Part shown: positions 32,500 through 42,661 of the stretch, piece after piece | Numbering within the stretch: the stretch's first letter is position 1 | How the letters are laid out: each line of letters starts with the position of its first letter | Origin: Bog-756 sp036513075 | Lineage (GTDB): Bacteria; Actinomycetota; Acidimicrobiia; Acidimicrobiales; RAAP-2 | Direction: 5' to 3' | Assembly: GCA_036513075.1 (NCBI GenBank) | Contig: DATBZS010000082.1 | Coordinates: 1-49,085, forward strand | Length of the DNA: 49,085 bases | Notes under the pieces: model-generated | Databases searched by the model: none | Seen by the model: the letters and a program-made list of their open reading frames with translations, nothing else | Told to the model about the DNA's origin: nothing | Translations under genes and position numbers: made by a program

Positions 32500-33993
32500 T
32501 CATGTGGGGGGCATTGCGCCGGAGGCCAGCAGATCGACGGCCGAGCGCAACCTGGCCAGGGTCCGGTCGGGACCGAGCACCTCGAGCGCCTCGAACAGAG
32601 GCGGGCCGACCCGTCGGCCGGTCACGGCGATGCGGACGGGGGCCTGTGCATTGCCCAGCTTGCGCCCGACCGACTCGGCCACACCGAGGGTGGCGGCATG
32701 GAGGGCAGCACTGGTCCAGTCGTCCCGGAGCGCCTCGTAGGCGACCATGGCCGCCTCCAGGATGGCCGGTGCGCCGTCGTCGCCGGCCATGGACTTGGCC
32801 CACGAGTCCGGGTCGAACGCCGGGGTGTCGACAAACAGGAAGTCCACCATGGCCGGCACCTCGCCGAGCACGGCCACCCGCTCCTGGACCACTGGGGCCA
32901 TGGCCGAGAATGCCGCCAGGTCGAACGCCCCGTCCGACCACGGCACGGACTCCCCCTCGAGCCACGGGCGGCACGCTTCGACGAAGTCGTCCGTGCCCAT
33001 GGCCCGGATGTACTCGCCGTTCATGTGGGTGAGTTTGGCCACGTCGAAGAATGCCGGCGAGTGGTTCACGTCCGACAGCGAAAACCACTGGACCATTTGG
33101 TCACGGGTGAAGACCTCGGTTTCGTCGTTGGGCGGGCTCCAACCGAGCAGGCCGAGGTAGTTCACGAACGGATCGGGCAGGTATCCCTGGTCGCGGTAGG
33201 ACTCGACAGCCACCGGGTCCTTGCGCTTCGACAGCTTCTTACGGGCCTCGTTGACCAGCATCGGGAGGTGGGCGAAGACGGGAAGGGGCGGCGTCGGAGC
33301 ACCGGCTTCGCCGAACGAACCGTCGGTCGTCCAGCCGATGGAGGTGAAGGCGTCCCACATGAGGATGCCTTTCGGCGTGGTGGGCAGCAGGTCCTCGCCC
33401 CGGATCACGTGGGTGATGGCCATGTCGATGTCGTCCACCACGTTGGCCAGGACGAACAGCGGGGCACCGTTGCCTTTGACGGCCACGAAGTCGTCCATGG
33501 CCGAGCATGGGAACTCGACGTCACCGCGGACGGCGTCGGGAACGACGACGACGCCTTCGTCGGGGGTCCGGTAGCGCAGGGCCCGGCCTTCGCCGCGGGG
33601 CAGTTCGAGGCTGCGACAGTGGCCGTCGTAGCCGGGGGTGAGGATTCCGGCCGCCTTGTTGCGGGCCGTCACCTCGTCGTGGGTGCACCCGCAGGCGAAC
33701 AAGTGCCCCGAGTCCCACAAGGCGTCGATGGCCTGTTGGTAGCGCGCAGTCCGTAGCGACTGGCGGTAGGGGCCCTCGTCGGGGTCCATGCCCAGCCAGT
33801 GCAGAGCCGACACGATGCCGTCGACCCACTCCTCGCGGTTGCGCTCGGTGTCGGTGTCCTCGATCCGGAGCACGTAGGTGCCTCCGGACTGGCGCGCCAC
33901 GAGCCAGTTGAACAACGCAGTGCGGGCACTCCCCACGTGGAAGTATCCGGTCGGCGACGGTGCGAACCGCACCCTCGGGGAGTCTGGTGCCAC
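32500..33993 (-). CDS. gltX: Glutamate--tRNA ligase
   Basis: A 497-residue class I synthetase charging tRNA-Glu, and possibly tRNA-Gln if the organism uses the amidotransferase route. The HIGH-type motif is HVGS (residues 19-22, in PSPTGYFHVGS), the KMSKS-type motif is KLSKR, and ACGC with a later HC forms a zinc-knuckle-like site. The GTG at 33993, seven bases after the ferredoxin stop, is chosen; an ATG at 34029 inside the ferredoxin gene is possible. Its direction points toward the tRNA-Glu and tRNA-Gln genes 2.7 kb away. Confidence 0.94.
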   Translation of the reverse strand: MAPDSPRVRFAPSPTGYFHVGSARTALFNWLVARQSGGTYVLRIEDTDTERNREEWVDGIVSALHWLGMDPDEGPYRQSLRTARYQQAIDALWDSGHLFACGCTHDEVTARNKAAGILTPGYDGHCRSLELPRGEGRALRYRTPDEGVVVVPDAVRGDVEFPCSAMDDFVAVKGNGAPLFVLANVVDDIDMAITHVIRGEDLLPTTPKGILMWDAFTSIGWTTDGSFGEAGAPTPPLPVFAHLPMLVNEARKKLSKRKDPVAVESYRDQGYLPDPFVNYLGLLGWSPPNDETEVFTRDQMVQWFSLSDVNHSPAFFDVAKLTHMNGEYIRAMGTDDFVEACRPWLEGESVPWSDGAFDLAAFSAMAPVVQERVAVLGEVPAMVDFLFVDTPAFDPDSWAKSMAGDDGAPAILEAAMVAYEALRDDWTSAALHAATLGVAESVGRKLGNAQAPVRIAVTGRRVGPPLFEALEVLGPDRTLARLRSAVDLLASGAMPPT

Positions 33994-34000
33994 TCCGGGC

Positions 34001-34198
34001 TTACTCGTCCTCGACGATGGTGATGGCACCTGTCGGGCACCCGTTGGCGGCCTGGCGGACCTTGTCGCGCAGCTCCTCGCCGGGATTCTCGTTCAGCACA
34101 TAGAGGAACCCGTCGTCACGGACCTCGAAGACCTCGGGGGCGATGCCCATGCAGACGGCGTTGCTGGCGCACTCGTCGTAGTCGACAACAATTTTCAT
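34001..34198 (-). CDS. Small 3Fe-4S-type ferredoxin
   Basis: A 65-residue ferredoxin with cysteines at 10, 16 and 54 (CxxNxxC ... CP), the three-cysteine pattern of 3Fe-4S ferredoxins. Asn13 takes the place often held by a fourth ligand. Such proteins carry electrons to cytochromes P450 or other oxygenases; no such partner lies in this window. GGAGG is correctly spaced before the ATG. Cotranscription with gltX is likely but functionally unexplained. Confidence 0.9.
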   Translation of the reverse strand: MKIVVDYDECASNAVCMGIAPEVFEVRDDGFLYVLNENPGEELRDKVRQAANGCPTGAITIVEDE

Positions 34199-34287
34199 AG
34201 CGTTCCTCCGGGAGATCGGTGAAGACGACCACTGTACCGGGCCACCGGGTCGGTGCCCGGACAGCGCCCGGCTGCTAGAACATCGTC

Positions 34288-35589
34288 ATGCTGCCGTCGA
34301 CCCACGCACCGTCCCACCCTACGACCCGCACCCACCGACACGTCCGCCGGGGCCCCGCACTCGTCGTGGTTGTGGCACTGGCCATCCTGTCGGTTGCCTG
34401 CTCGTCGGGGACGTCGTCGACGGCCACGACCAGCACCACTCGGAACACCGGGACCACGAAGCCCCCCGCCGCCAGCACCGCCACCGGCCTACCCCCGATC
34501 CGCCACGTGTTCGTCATCGTGTTGGAGAACGAGGGGTATGCCGGCACCTTCGGCACCCCGGCGGCCGATCCCTACCTGGCCACCACCCTGCCGGCGTCGG
34601 GGGCCACGCTCACCCAGTACTACGGAATCGGCCACTTCTCGAACGACAACTACATCGCCCTCATCTCCGGGCAGGCGCCGAATCCGTCCAACCAGTCCGA
34701 CTGTCAGGTGTTCGCCGACTTCCCGGCCGGCACCACAATCGGAGCGGGCGGCCAGATCGCCGGTTCGGGCTGCGTCTTCCCCACCCAGGTGCCGACCGTT
34801 GCCGACCAGATGGGCGCCGCCCACCTCACGTGGAAGGCCTACATGCAGGACATGGGGAACGTGCCGACCCGGGAATCGGCGGTGTGCGGGCACCCGGCGG
34901 TCGGTGCCGTCGACCAGACCCAGCGGGCCGTCCCCGGTGATGGCTACGCCACCCGGCACGACCCGTTCGCCTACTTTCACTCGATCATCGACGACACGCA
35001 GCTGTGCGACACCCATGTGGTGCCGCTCGGCTCGACCACCGGCGCCCTGCCGGCCTCGGCACCGACGGGCACCTCGGGGCTCGCCACTGACCTGGCTTCG
35101 GTCGCCACCACCCCGAACCTGAGCTTCATCACGCCCAACCTGTGTAGTGACGGCCACGATGCCCCATGCGCGAACCAGCCCGGCGCCCCGACGGCCGGTG
35201 CCAACATCGACGCGTTCCTGTCCACCTGGGTGCCGATGATCACCCACTCGCCGGCCTTCCGGAAGGACGGCCTGCTGATCGTGACCTTCGACGAGGCCGA
35301 TGTGACCGGGCCGAACGCGGATGCCACGGCCTGCTGCAACGAGCAGCCGGGACCGGCGGCGGCGCTGCCGGGCGGGACGGGCCCGGGCGGGGGGCGCACG
35401 GGCACCGTGCTGGATTCTCCCTTCATCCGTCCAGGGACTGTCAGTTCCGTCCCCTACAACCACTACTCGACGCTCGGCACCATCGAAAGCCTGTTCGGCC
35501 TCACGCGGCTCGGCCAAGCGGCCACGGCCACCGCCGTTTACGGCCGGGACATCTTTTCGGGCTACCGGGCGCCAGGGTCGGGATCCTGA
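34288..35589 (+). CDS. Secreted phosphoesterase lipoprotein (PLC/acid phosphatase family)
   Basis: A 433-residue exported protein. The basic N-terminus, hydrophobic stretch and SVAC lipobox (about residues 35-38) lead to a Thr-rich linker, then a phosphoesterase domain. Domain motifs are FVIVLENEGYAGTFG, HFSNDNYIALISGQAPN, MQDMG, LSFITPNLCSDGHD and IVTFDEAD. The family includes bacterial acid phosphatases and phospholipases C. Metal ligands Glu, Asn, Asp and His are in place. A TAGAAC sequence six bases before the ATG suggests a leaderless start. Confidence 0.88.
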   Translation: MLPSTHAPSHPTTRTHRHVRRGPALVVVVALAILSVACSSGTSSTATTSTTRNTGTTKPPAASTATGLPPIRHVFVIVLENEGYAGTFGTPAADPYLATTLPASGATLTQYYGIGHFSNDNYIALISGQAPNPSNQSDCQVFADFPAGTTIGAGGQIAGSGCVFPTQVPTVADQMGAAHLTWKAYMQDMGNVPTRESAVCGHPAVGAVDQTQRAVPGDGYATRHDPFAYFHSIIDDTQLCDTHVVPLGSTTGALPASAPTGTSGLATDLASVATTPNLSFITPNLCSDGHDAPCANQPGAPTAGANIDAFLSTWVPMITHSPAFRKDGLLIVTFDEADVTGPNADATACCNEQPGPAAALPGGTGPGGGRTGTVLDSPFIRPGTVSSVPYNHYSTLGTIESLFGLTRLGQAATATAVYGRDIFSGYRAPGSGS

Positions 35590-35642
35590 GTCCCGCCCGT
35601 CCGGGGTGACCGACGGCTGGGAACTCAGGTCAGGAGGTCGTC

Positions 35643-35648
35643 TAGCCT
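35643..35648 (+). promoter_or_regulatory. -10 box of a leaderless promoter for the DUF2277 gene
   Basis: TAGCCT followed by exactly six bases (CAGGGC) and the ATG at 35655. Confidence 0.5.
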
Positions 35649-35654
35649 CAGGGC

Positions 35655-35909
35655 ATGTGCCGCAACATCACCATCCTGCGGGGCCTCGAGCCTCCGGCCA
35701 CCCCCGACGAGGTCGAGGCGGCCGCCCGTCAGTACGTCCGTAAGGTGGGTGGTGTCCAAGCCCCGTCGCCCGCCACCGCCGAGGCGTTCGAGAGGGCCGT
35801 GCGGGCCGTGACCGAGGCCACCGCCGATCTGCTGGCCGAACTTCCGGACCGGCGTCGGCCGCCGACCACGGTGCCGCCCCTGCGACGTCGGGCAGCCACA
35901 GCCGGCTGA
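35655..35909 (+). CDS. DUF2277 family protein
   Basis: An 84-residue protein matching the DUF2277 pattern: MCRNITILRGLEPPATPDEV at the start, then AARQYVRKVGGVQAPS and an AFERAVRAVTEATADLL helix. The family is small, widespread in Actinobacteria and uncharacterised. The start is fixed by the conserved MCRNI and the -10 box six bases upstream. It converges with the ABC-F gene. Confidence 0.9.
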   Translation: MCRNITILRGLEPPATPDEVEAAARQYVRKVGGVQAPSPATAEAFERAVRAVTEATADLLAELPDRRRPPTTVPPLRRRAATAG

Positions 35910-35961
35910 ACAACGGGCTGAGCCAGATCGGTCCCTCCATGTCGACCGCCGGTGTGCGCCG

Positions 35962-37641
<1,680 letters not shown>

Positions 37642-37741
37642 GGGAGACCTCCGGGACCGGGGGACGGGACGGGACGTGGTCGGCCGGGTCTCACTTCACG
37701 CAACGATGGTATCCCTCTAGTGGGGTCGGCGACCGGCGTCC

Positions 37742-37747
37742 TAGGCT
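37742..37747 (+). promoter_or_regulatory. -10 box of a leaderless promoter for the RidA-like gene
   Basis: TAGGCT followed by exactly six bases (CCCGGC) and the ATG at 37754. Confidence 0.5.
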
Positions 37748-37753
37748 CCCGGC

Positions 37754-38209
37754 ATGATCGCCGAACGCCTGGCCCAGTTGGAGATCGAACTTCCCGCGGT
37801 ATCCCCACCGGCCGGCAACTACGTGGGTTGCGTGGTGGTCGACGACTTCGTCCACGTCGGGGGGCACGGACTCGTCGGCGGCCCCGAACGGTTCGCCGGA
37901 AAGGTCGGGACCGATCTGACCCTGGAGGACGGCTACCGGGCGGCCCGTGCCACCGGACTCTCGATCCTCGCCACCCTGGCCGCCGAACTGGGTGACCTCG
38001 ACCGGATCGAACGCATGGTCAAGGTCTTCGGGATGGTCAACGTCGCGCCCGGATTCAACCGGACCCCGGAGGTCCTCGACGGATGCTCGAACCTCCTCGT
38101 GGAGGTGTTCGGTGAGGCGGGTCGCCACACCCGCAGCGCGGTGGGAATGGCCGAGCTGCCCTTCGACATACCCGTCGAGATCGAGCTCATCGCCCGCCTG
38201 AGGCGCTGA
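37754..38209 (+). CDS. RidA/YjgF-like protein
   Basis: A 151-residue protein of the YjgF/chorismate-mutase-like fold, similar to the longer RidA branch (YCF-type): ERLAQLEIELPAVSPPAGNY at the start, FVHVGGHG, then MVKVFGMVNVAPGFNRTP and RSAVGMAELPFDIPVEIE. RidA proteins hydrolyse reactive enamine/imine intermediates. Whether the catalytic Arg is present is unclear: RSAVG could supply it. It lies beside an MBL hydrolase gene with which it converges. Confidence 0.88.
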   Translation: MIAERLAQLEIELPAVSPPAGNYVGCVVVDDFVHVGGHGLVGGPERFAGKVGTDLTLEDGYRAARATGLSILATLAAELGDLDRIERMVKVFGMVNVAPGFNRTPEVLDGCSNLLVEVFGEAGRHTRSAVGMAELPFDIPVEIELIARLRR

Positions 38210-38258
38210 CGACGCGGGCCGAGGCGACCCGGTCGGCCGTCGGGCAGGGTGCGGCTAC

Positions 38259-39221
38259 TCAACCCAGGCAGCAGACGTGGGTGGTGAGCGGACCTCCGTT
38301 CCACTCCGTGGCGTCGGAAAGGGCGGCCAGCGGGTCCATCGGTCGACCCTCGGCATCAGCCAGGGCCCGGTGCAGGTTGAGGACCAGGCGTTCGGCATCG
38401 GGCCAGTCGGCGAACCCCCCGAGGTCGGCCGACCGGGCGAGGTCGAGCGGCAGCGCCCCCGACGCCAGTCCCTCAGCGGCCAGGTCGAGCACCAGTCGGT
38501 AGTAACGCTCGTGTTCGGACAGGACAGCGGGCAGGTCGTGCCCGGAGGTCACCGGCCCGTGTCCCGGCACCACCACGTCCGCACCGAATTTTTCGATCCA
38601 CTCGAGTGCGCGGAGGGCGCCGTCGACCGACCCGGCGAACACCAGCGGCGTCAGCCCGACGAAGAGGAGGTCGCCGGTGAACAGGATCCGCTCCTCGGGC
38701 AGCCAGGCCACCAGGTCACCCGACGTGTGGGCGGCGTGGCCTGGGTGGATCAGGTCGACCCGACGGTCCCCGCTGTGCACGGTGAGGTCGCTGCGGGTCA
38801 CGATCGTCGGCACCCGACGGGACACCGCCCCCCAGTCGGGAACCGGGTGCCAGTGTGGTGAGCACCCGTCTATTAAGCGGTCGGCCAGCAGGTTGGACCG
38901 CATCGTCTCGTGGCCGATCAGCGCCGCCTCGACCGGCAGGAGCGAGTTTCCGTAGGTGTGGTCGCCGTGTTCGTGGGTGTTGGCAGCGAACCGGATCGGG
39001 GCGCCTCCCGTGGCCACGGACACGGCGTCGAGGAACCGCCGGGTGCGGGACTCGGTGGCGCAGGTGTCGATGATCAAGGTCCCGTCGCCACCGGTCACCG
39101 CCCCGGCGTTGTTGAGCCACCAGGTCCCGTCGGGCTGGATCCAGGCGAATACGCCGTCAGCCAATTCGAGCAGGTGTCCGGCCGCGACCGTCGAGTCAGG
39201 GTTGTGTTCGTGGGTATCCAC
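38259..39221 (-). CDS. MBL-fold metallohydrolase
   Basis: A 320-residue metallo-beta-lactamase-fold enzyme. The metal motif THEHGDH (residues 82-88), HPGHAAHTSGD, FTGDLLF and VVPGHG are all present. The C-terminal helices are typical of the alkyl-sulfatase/lactonase-like group, and the protein ends in CC. The GTG start is the first that gives the domain's normal N-terminus; it has no clear ribosome site. It follows the thiolase operon on the same strand after 88 bases and could belong to it. Confidence 0.88.
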   Translation of the reverse strand: MDTHEHNPDSTVAAGHLLELADGVFAWIQPDGTWWLNNAGAVTGGDGTLIIDTCATESRTRRFLDAVSVATGGAPIRFAANTHEHGDHTYGNSLLPVEAALIGHETMRSNLLADRLIDGCSPHWHPVPDWGAVSRRVPTIVTRSDLTVHSGDRRVDLIHPGHAAHTSGDLVAWLPEERILFTGDLLFVGLTPLVFAGSVDGALRALEWIEKFGADVVVPGHGPVTSGHDLPAVLSEHERYYRLVLDLAAEGLASGALPLDLARSADLGGFADWPDAERLVLNLHRALADAEGRPMDPLAALSDATEWNGGPLTTHVCCLG

Positions 39222-39309
39222 GGACCCATTCTCTAGTCGATCGGAGACTGCTCCGTGGGACGTTGTCGATGCTACAAGTGTTTCTCCGAACGGTTGGTCG
39301 ATATCACCG

Positions 39310-40464
39310 CTACGGCTTTTCGCTACCGACCACCCACATGGAGAAGAACTGCGAACCGCCGCCGTAGGCCTGTCCGAGTGCGAGCTTGGCTCCATCGACC
39401 TGGTGCTCACCCGCCTGCCCGCGGACCTGCATGGCCACCTCGAGGAAGCGGAGCATGCCCGAGGCGCCGATGGGGTTGGACGACAGCACGCCACCCGAGG
39501 CGTTCCAGGGGATGTCACCGTCGAATGCGGTGGCCCCCGATTCGGTCAGCTTCCAGCCGTCTCCCAGATCGCAGAACCCGAGGTTCTCCAGCCACATCGG
39601 CTCGTACCAGCTGAACGGCACATAGATCTCGGCGCAGTCGAACTGGGCCCGGGGGTCGGTCACGCCAGCTTGTGCGTACACGTCGGCCGAACAGTCGCGG
39701 CCGGCCTGCGGATTGATCTGGTCGCGCCCCGCGAACATGGTCGGCTCGGACCGCATGGCCATGCCGTGGACCCAGGCCGGCGGGTAGTGACCGGACACGG
39801 CGTCCTCCGCCGCCAGCACCATGGCCGCCGCGCCGTCGGACGACGGGCAGGCTTCGAGGTAGCGCAGTGGGTCCCACAGCATCATCGATTCCTCGACCAT
39901 CTTCATGTCGATGTCGGCGAGGTGGAGATGGGCGTACGGGTTGCGCATGGCGTTCTTGCGGTCCTTGACCGCCACCATCCGGCCGATGTAGTCGGGCGCG
40001 CCCGACCTGCGCATGTAGGCCCGGATGTGCGGAGCGAAGTACCCACCCGCACCGGCCAGCAGCGGGGCGGCGAACGGCTGGGGCACCGACAGCGCCCACA
40101 TGGCGTCCGAGTCGGACTGCTTCTCGTAGGCCACCGTCAGCACCCGCTTGTGGATGCCCGAGGAGATGAGGTGGGCGGCCACCAGGGCGGTCGACCCGCC
40201 CACCGAGCCGGCCGTGTGGACCCGGATCATGGGCTTACCCACCGCACCGAGGGCCGGGGCCAGGTAGATCTCGGGCATCATGTTGCCCTCGAACATGTCA
40301 GGGGCCTTGCCGATGACCACGGCGTCGATGTCCGACCAGGTCAGGTCGGCGTCGGCCAGGGCCATCTTGGCCGCCTCCCGCACCAGACCGGCGATGGACA
40401 CGTCGTCCCGCTTGGCCTTGTGGTGGGTCTGGCCCACCCCGATGACTGCAGTTCGCTCTGCCAT
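39310..40464 (-). CDS. Thiolase-like protein 2 (lipid-transfer/retro-aldolase type)
   Basis: A 384-residue thiolase-fold protein (ERTAVIGVGQTHHKAKRDDV start). The loop that normally holds the nucleophilic cysteine reads VHTAGSVGGSTA, and the usual GHP motif reads SNPIGASG, so neither canonical catalytic Cys nor His is seen. This matches thiolase-fold proteins that act as aldolases or lipid-transfer proteins (Ltp2-like). A tyrosine-containing AYGGGSQFF segment near the end may be catalytic. Its start overlaps the previous gene's stop (TGATG). Confidence 0.88.
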   Translation of the reverse strand: MAERTAVIGVGQTHHKAKRDDVSIAGLVREAAKMALADADLTWSDIDAVVIGKAPDMFEGNMMPEIYLAPALGAVGKPMIRVHTAGSVGGSTALVAAHLISSGIHKRVLTVAYEKQSDSDAMWALSVPQPFAAPLLAGAGGYFAPHIRAYMRRSGAPDYIGRMVAVKDRKNAMRNPYAHLHLADIDMKMVEESMMLWDPLRYLEACPSSDGAAAMVLAAEDAVSGHYPPAWVHGMAMRSEPTMFAGRDQINPQAGRDCSADVYAQAGVTDPRAQFDCAEIYVPFSWYEPMWLENLGFCDLGDGWKLTESGATAFDGDIPWNASGGVLSSNPIGASGMLRFLEVAMQVRGQAGEHQVDGAKLALGQAYGGGSQFFSMWVVGSEKP

Positions 40465-41540
40465 CACGCACCCTCCAGGACGCACACGAGATTCTGTTGG
40501 AGACACGGGCCCGACGTCGCATGGGCCACGGCCCGATCGGCTTGGCCGGCACGGATCCGGCTGGCCGCCTCGCCGATGCGGATGAGGCCGGCCGACATCA
40601 GGGGGTTGGCCGCCAGCGGCCCGCCCGACGGGTTGATGACCACCGAGTCGTCGAGGCCCAGGGCCTCGGTCAGGATCAGCTCCTGGTGGGCGAAGGGGGC
40701 GTGGATCTCGGCGATGTCGACCTTGCCGTCCGCAACTCCGGCCACTTCGGCGGCTTTGGCCGTCGACGGCGACACCGTCAGGTCCCGGGCACCGAGCGAG
40801 TGGGTCTCCATCCGGTGGTCGAAGCCGGTGATCCACACCGGGCGGTCCGACCACTGTTGCGCCTTGTCGCCGGCGGCCAGCACGATGGCCGCCGCCCCGT
40901 CGGTGATGGGCGGGAGGGCGTGGCGGCGGAGCGGGGCGACCACGTAGTCGTCCTCGAGCAACACGTCTGCCGCTACGTCTTTGCGCACCTGCGCCTTGGG
41001 GTTGGACAGCGCGTCCCGGCGACTCCGCGACGCTATGGCGGCGAAGTCGGCCTCGGTCGCCTTGCCCGAGTCGATGAGGGCCCGGGCCTGCAAGGCGTTG
41101 AGGCTGACGATGTCGGGCCACAGCGGGGCTTCGTAGTAGGGATCGAGCTGCAGGGTCAGGATCTCGTTCAGGTCACCCAGCGAGGAGCGGCCGAACGAGT
41201 AGACCAGGGCGGCGTCGACCTCACCCTCCTGGAGGAGCACCCAGGCCTCGTACATCGCCCAGGCACCGTCCATCTCGACATGGGACTCCGAACGGGGAGG
41301 CCACACCCCCACCGCGTCGAGGGCCATGACGAAGCTGAACGGGCCGCCGATCAGGTAGTCGGTCGAGCCCGAGCAGATGAAGTCGACGTCGTTCTTAGTG
41401 ATCCCGATGTTGCCGAAGACCTCGGCGATGACCGGATTCAGGCCCTCGGCCTCATTGCGCTCGTTGTCCTTGCGGACGTTCTGCGACTGGGCGAACGAGG
41501 CGATGGAGACGGGACGGACGGTCCTTCCGGCGGCGCTCAC
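40464..41540 (-). CDS. Thiolase-like protein 1
   Basis: A 358-residue thiolase-fold protein, an internal paralogue of its neighbour. The nucleophile loop reads VEMDGAWAMYEA, with no cysteine, and the GHP motif reads ANPLMSAG. NPSGGP and the dimer motif are kept. The pair may form a heterodimer, with one or both subunits non-catalytic. The start is GTG, overlapping the upstream gene's stop (GTGA). Confidence 0.87.
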   Translation of the reverse strand: MSAAGRTVRPVSIASFAQSQNVRKDNERNEAEGLNPVIAEVFGNIGITKNDVDFICSGSTDYLIGGPFSFVMALDAVGVWPPRSESHVEMDGAWAMYEAWVLLQEGEVDAALVYSFGRSSLGDLNEILTLQLDPYYEAPLWPDIVSLNALQARALIDSGKATEADFAAIASRSRRDALSNPKAQVRKDVAADVLLEDDYVVAPLRRHALPPITDGAAAIVLAAGDKAQQWSDRPVWITGFDHRMETHSLGARDLTVSPSTAKAAEVAGVADGKVDIAEIHAPFAHQELILTEALGLDDSVVINPSGGPLAANPLMSAGLIRIGEAASRIRAGQADRAVAHATSGPCLQQNLVCVLEGA

Positions 41541-42058
41541 AGGTACTCCTTGTAGGTGTCGTAGTCGGCGTCCGGCTCACCGTTCGGCCGGAAGTACTTG
41601 ACCGAGGCGAGGGACGGGATCAGATCGGCCTCGTCCACCCACACGGCCTCGACCCGCATGCCCATGCGGATCTGGTCAGTGGGGATCTCCTGGAGGAGGC
41701 CCATGAACGAGAGGTTGGCCCCGTCCAGGAGGATCTGGGCGCAGATGTAGGGGATCTCGATGGACTGGCCGGCGAAGGGCACGTTGACCACGCAGTAGGT
41801 GGTCACCGTGCCGGCGTTGCCAAGGACCACGTCGTCGGTGGTCGGTACGCCGTCGGTCGGGCAGGTGCCCCGGCTCGGCACGTAGACCTTGCCGCACGTT
41901 CCGCACCGCTGGCCGAGGAACTCGCCCCGTTCCAGCCCGCGGAGGAACTTCGACTGGGCGACCCCGGGGGTGAAGTCGAAGTCGAGGCTGATCGGGGTGG
42001 CCAGCGTGGTCACCGGACCCCGGTCGACCGTCGCATCTGCCGTCGGCTCGTCGGCCAT
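41537..42058 (-). CDS. OB-fold protein with zinc ribbon (DUF35), C3D ligand set
   Basis: A 173-residue protein. The N-terminal rubredoxin-like ribbon has CGTCG and then CPTD, three cysteines with Asp at the fourth ligand position; the OB-fold follows (GTVTTYCVVNVPFAGQ, CAQILLDGANLSFMG). DUF35 proteins bind acyl-CoA and partner thiolase-like aldolases, as ChsH2 does with Ltp2. TGATG overlap with the upstream gene and GTGA overlap with the downstream thiolase fit a complex made in fixed ratio. Confidence 0.88.
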   Translation of the reverse strand: MADEPTADATVDRGPVTTLATPISLDFDFTPGVAQSKFLRGLERGEFLGQRCGTCGKVYVPSRGTCPTDGVPTTDDVVLGNAGTVTTYCVVNVPFAGQSIEIPYICAQILLDGANLSFMGLLQEIPTDQIRMGMRVEAVWVDEADLIPSLASVKYFRPNGEPDADYDTYKEYL

Positions 42059-42516
42059 CAGGAGGCACCTCCCTCGAGTACGAAGGCCTCGATGTCGGCC
42101 ATCGAGCCGATGCGGTCGGCTTCGGCCCGGAATTTGGCGGTCACCCGGGCCCCGGTGGCGAGCGCTTCGGGGCCGGTGGCCTCGACGGCGTGCAACATCC
42201 CGGTGTCCGCACCGTCGAGCGTGATGAGTGCCCAGGCGAAGGGGGTCTGCAGCGGGTGCTTGCGCAGCGGGTGGGACACCCAGGCCCACGAGTCGATGAC
42301 ACCGCCCGGGCCCACGTCGACAAGCTCACCGACATCGTCGCCGGTAATGGGGTCGTACTCGGTGGGAGGCACGATGACCCTTCCACCCGTTCCGGTGGCC
42401 CCGATGAACCGACCCTCGCGCAGAGCGGTCAGGAAGGCACCGATGATCGGTCCCGTCGAGCGTGCATACGGATACTCGAGCCGGTGCTGTGCGTGCAGGA
42501 CTTCGCTCTCGGCCAT
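42058..42516 (-). CDS. OB-fold (DUF35-like) protein lacking zinc ligands
   Basis: A 152-residue protein of the DUF35 layout. Its ribbon region (GATGTGGRVIVPPTEYDPIT) contains no cysteine, so it cannot bind zinc there. The OB-fold keeps SWAWVSHPLRKHPLQTPFAW and DGADTGMLHAV. It probably pairs with the neighbouring zinc-ribbon OB protein and the thiolases. First gene of the operon; GGGAGG precedes the ATG, and a KstR-like site lies about 50 bases upstream. Confidence 0.85.
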   Translation of the reverse strand: MAESEVLHAQHRLEYPYARSTGPIIGAFLTALREGRFIGATGTGGRVIVPPTEYDPITGDDVGELVDVGPGGVIDSWAWVSHPLRKHPLQTPFAWALITLDGADTGMLHAVEATGPEALATGARVTAKFRAEADRIGSMADIEAFVLEGGAS

Positions 42517-42553
42517 TCCGGACCTCCCCCTGGGTTACCTTGCAGACGAACCT

Positions 42554-42576
42554 CTGGAATGTAGAACAGATTCCAG
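42554..42576. promoter_or_regulatory. KstR-like operator upstream of the thiolase operon
   Basis: CTGGAAT and ATTCCAG form a perfect seven-base inverted repeat. Inside it, TAGAACAGATTCCA (42562-42575) matches the mycobacterial KstR consensus TnnAACnnGTTnnA except for one base. It lies in the promoter position, with TACATT on the minus strand as a possible -10 box, so a TetR-type repressor responding to acyl-CoA is likely. Confidence 0.5.
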
Positions 42577-42661
42577 TTCCGTGCCTACTCCCGGGGCTGT
42601 TCCCATGTTGGGACCGACCAGACAACTGGCCCTTCACTGGTTCCCGACGATGAGGCCCGAC

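Noticed and set aside
38980..38986. Another TTGGCAG motif in the MBL gene
   Set aside because: Single copy inside a coding region, without a tRNA block or partner at 11 bases.
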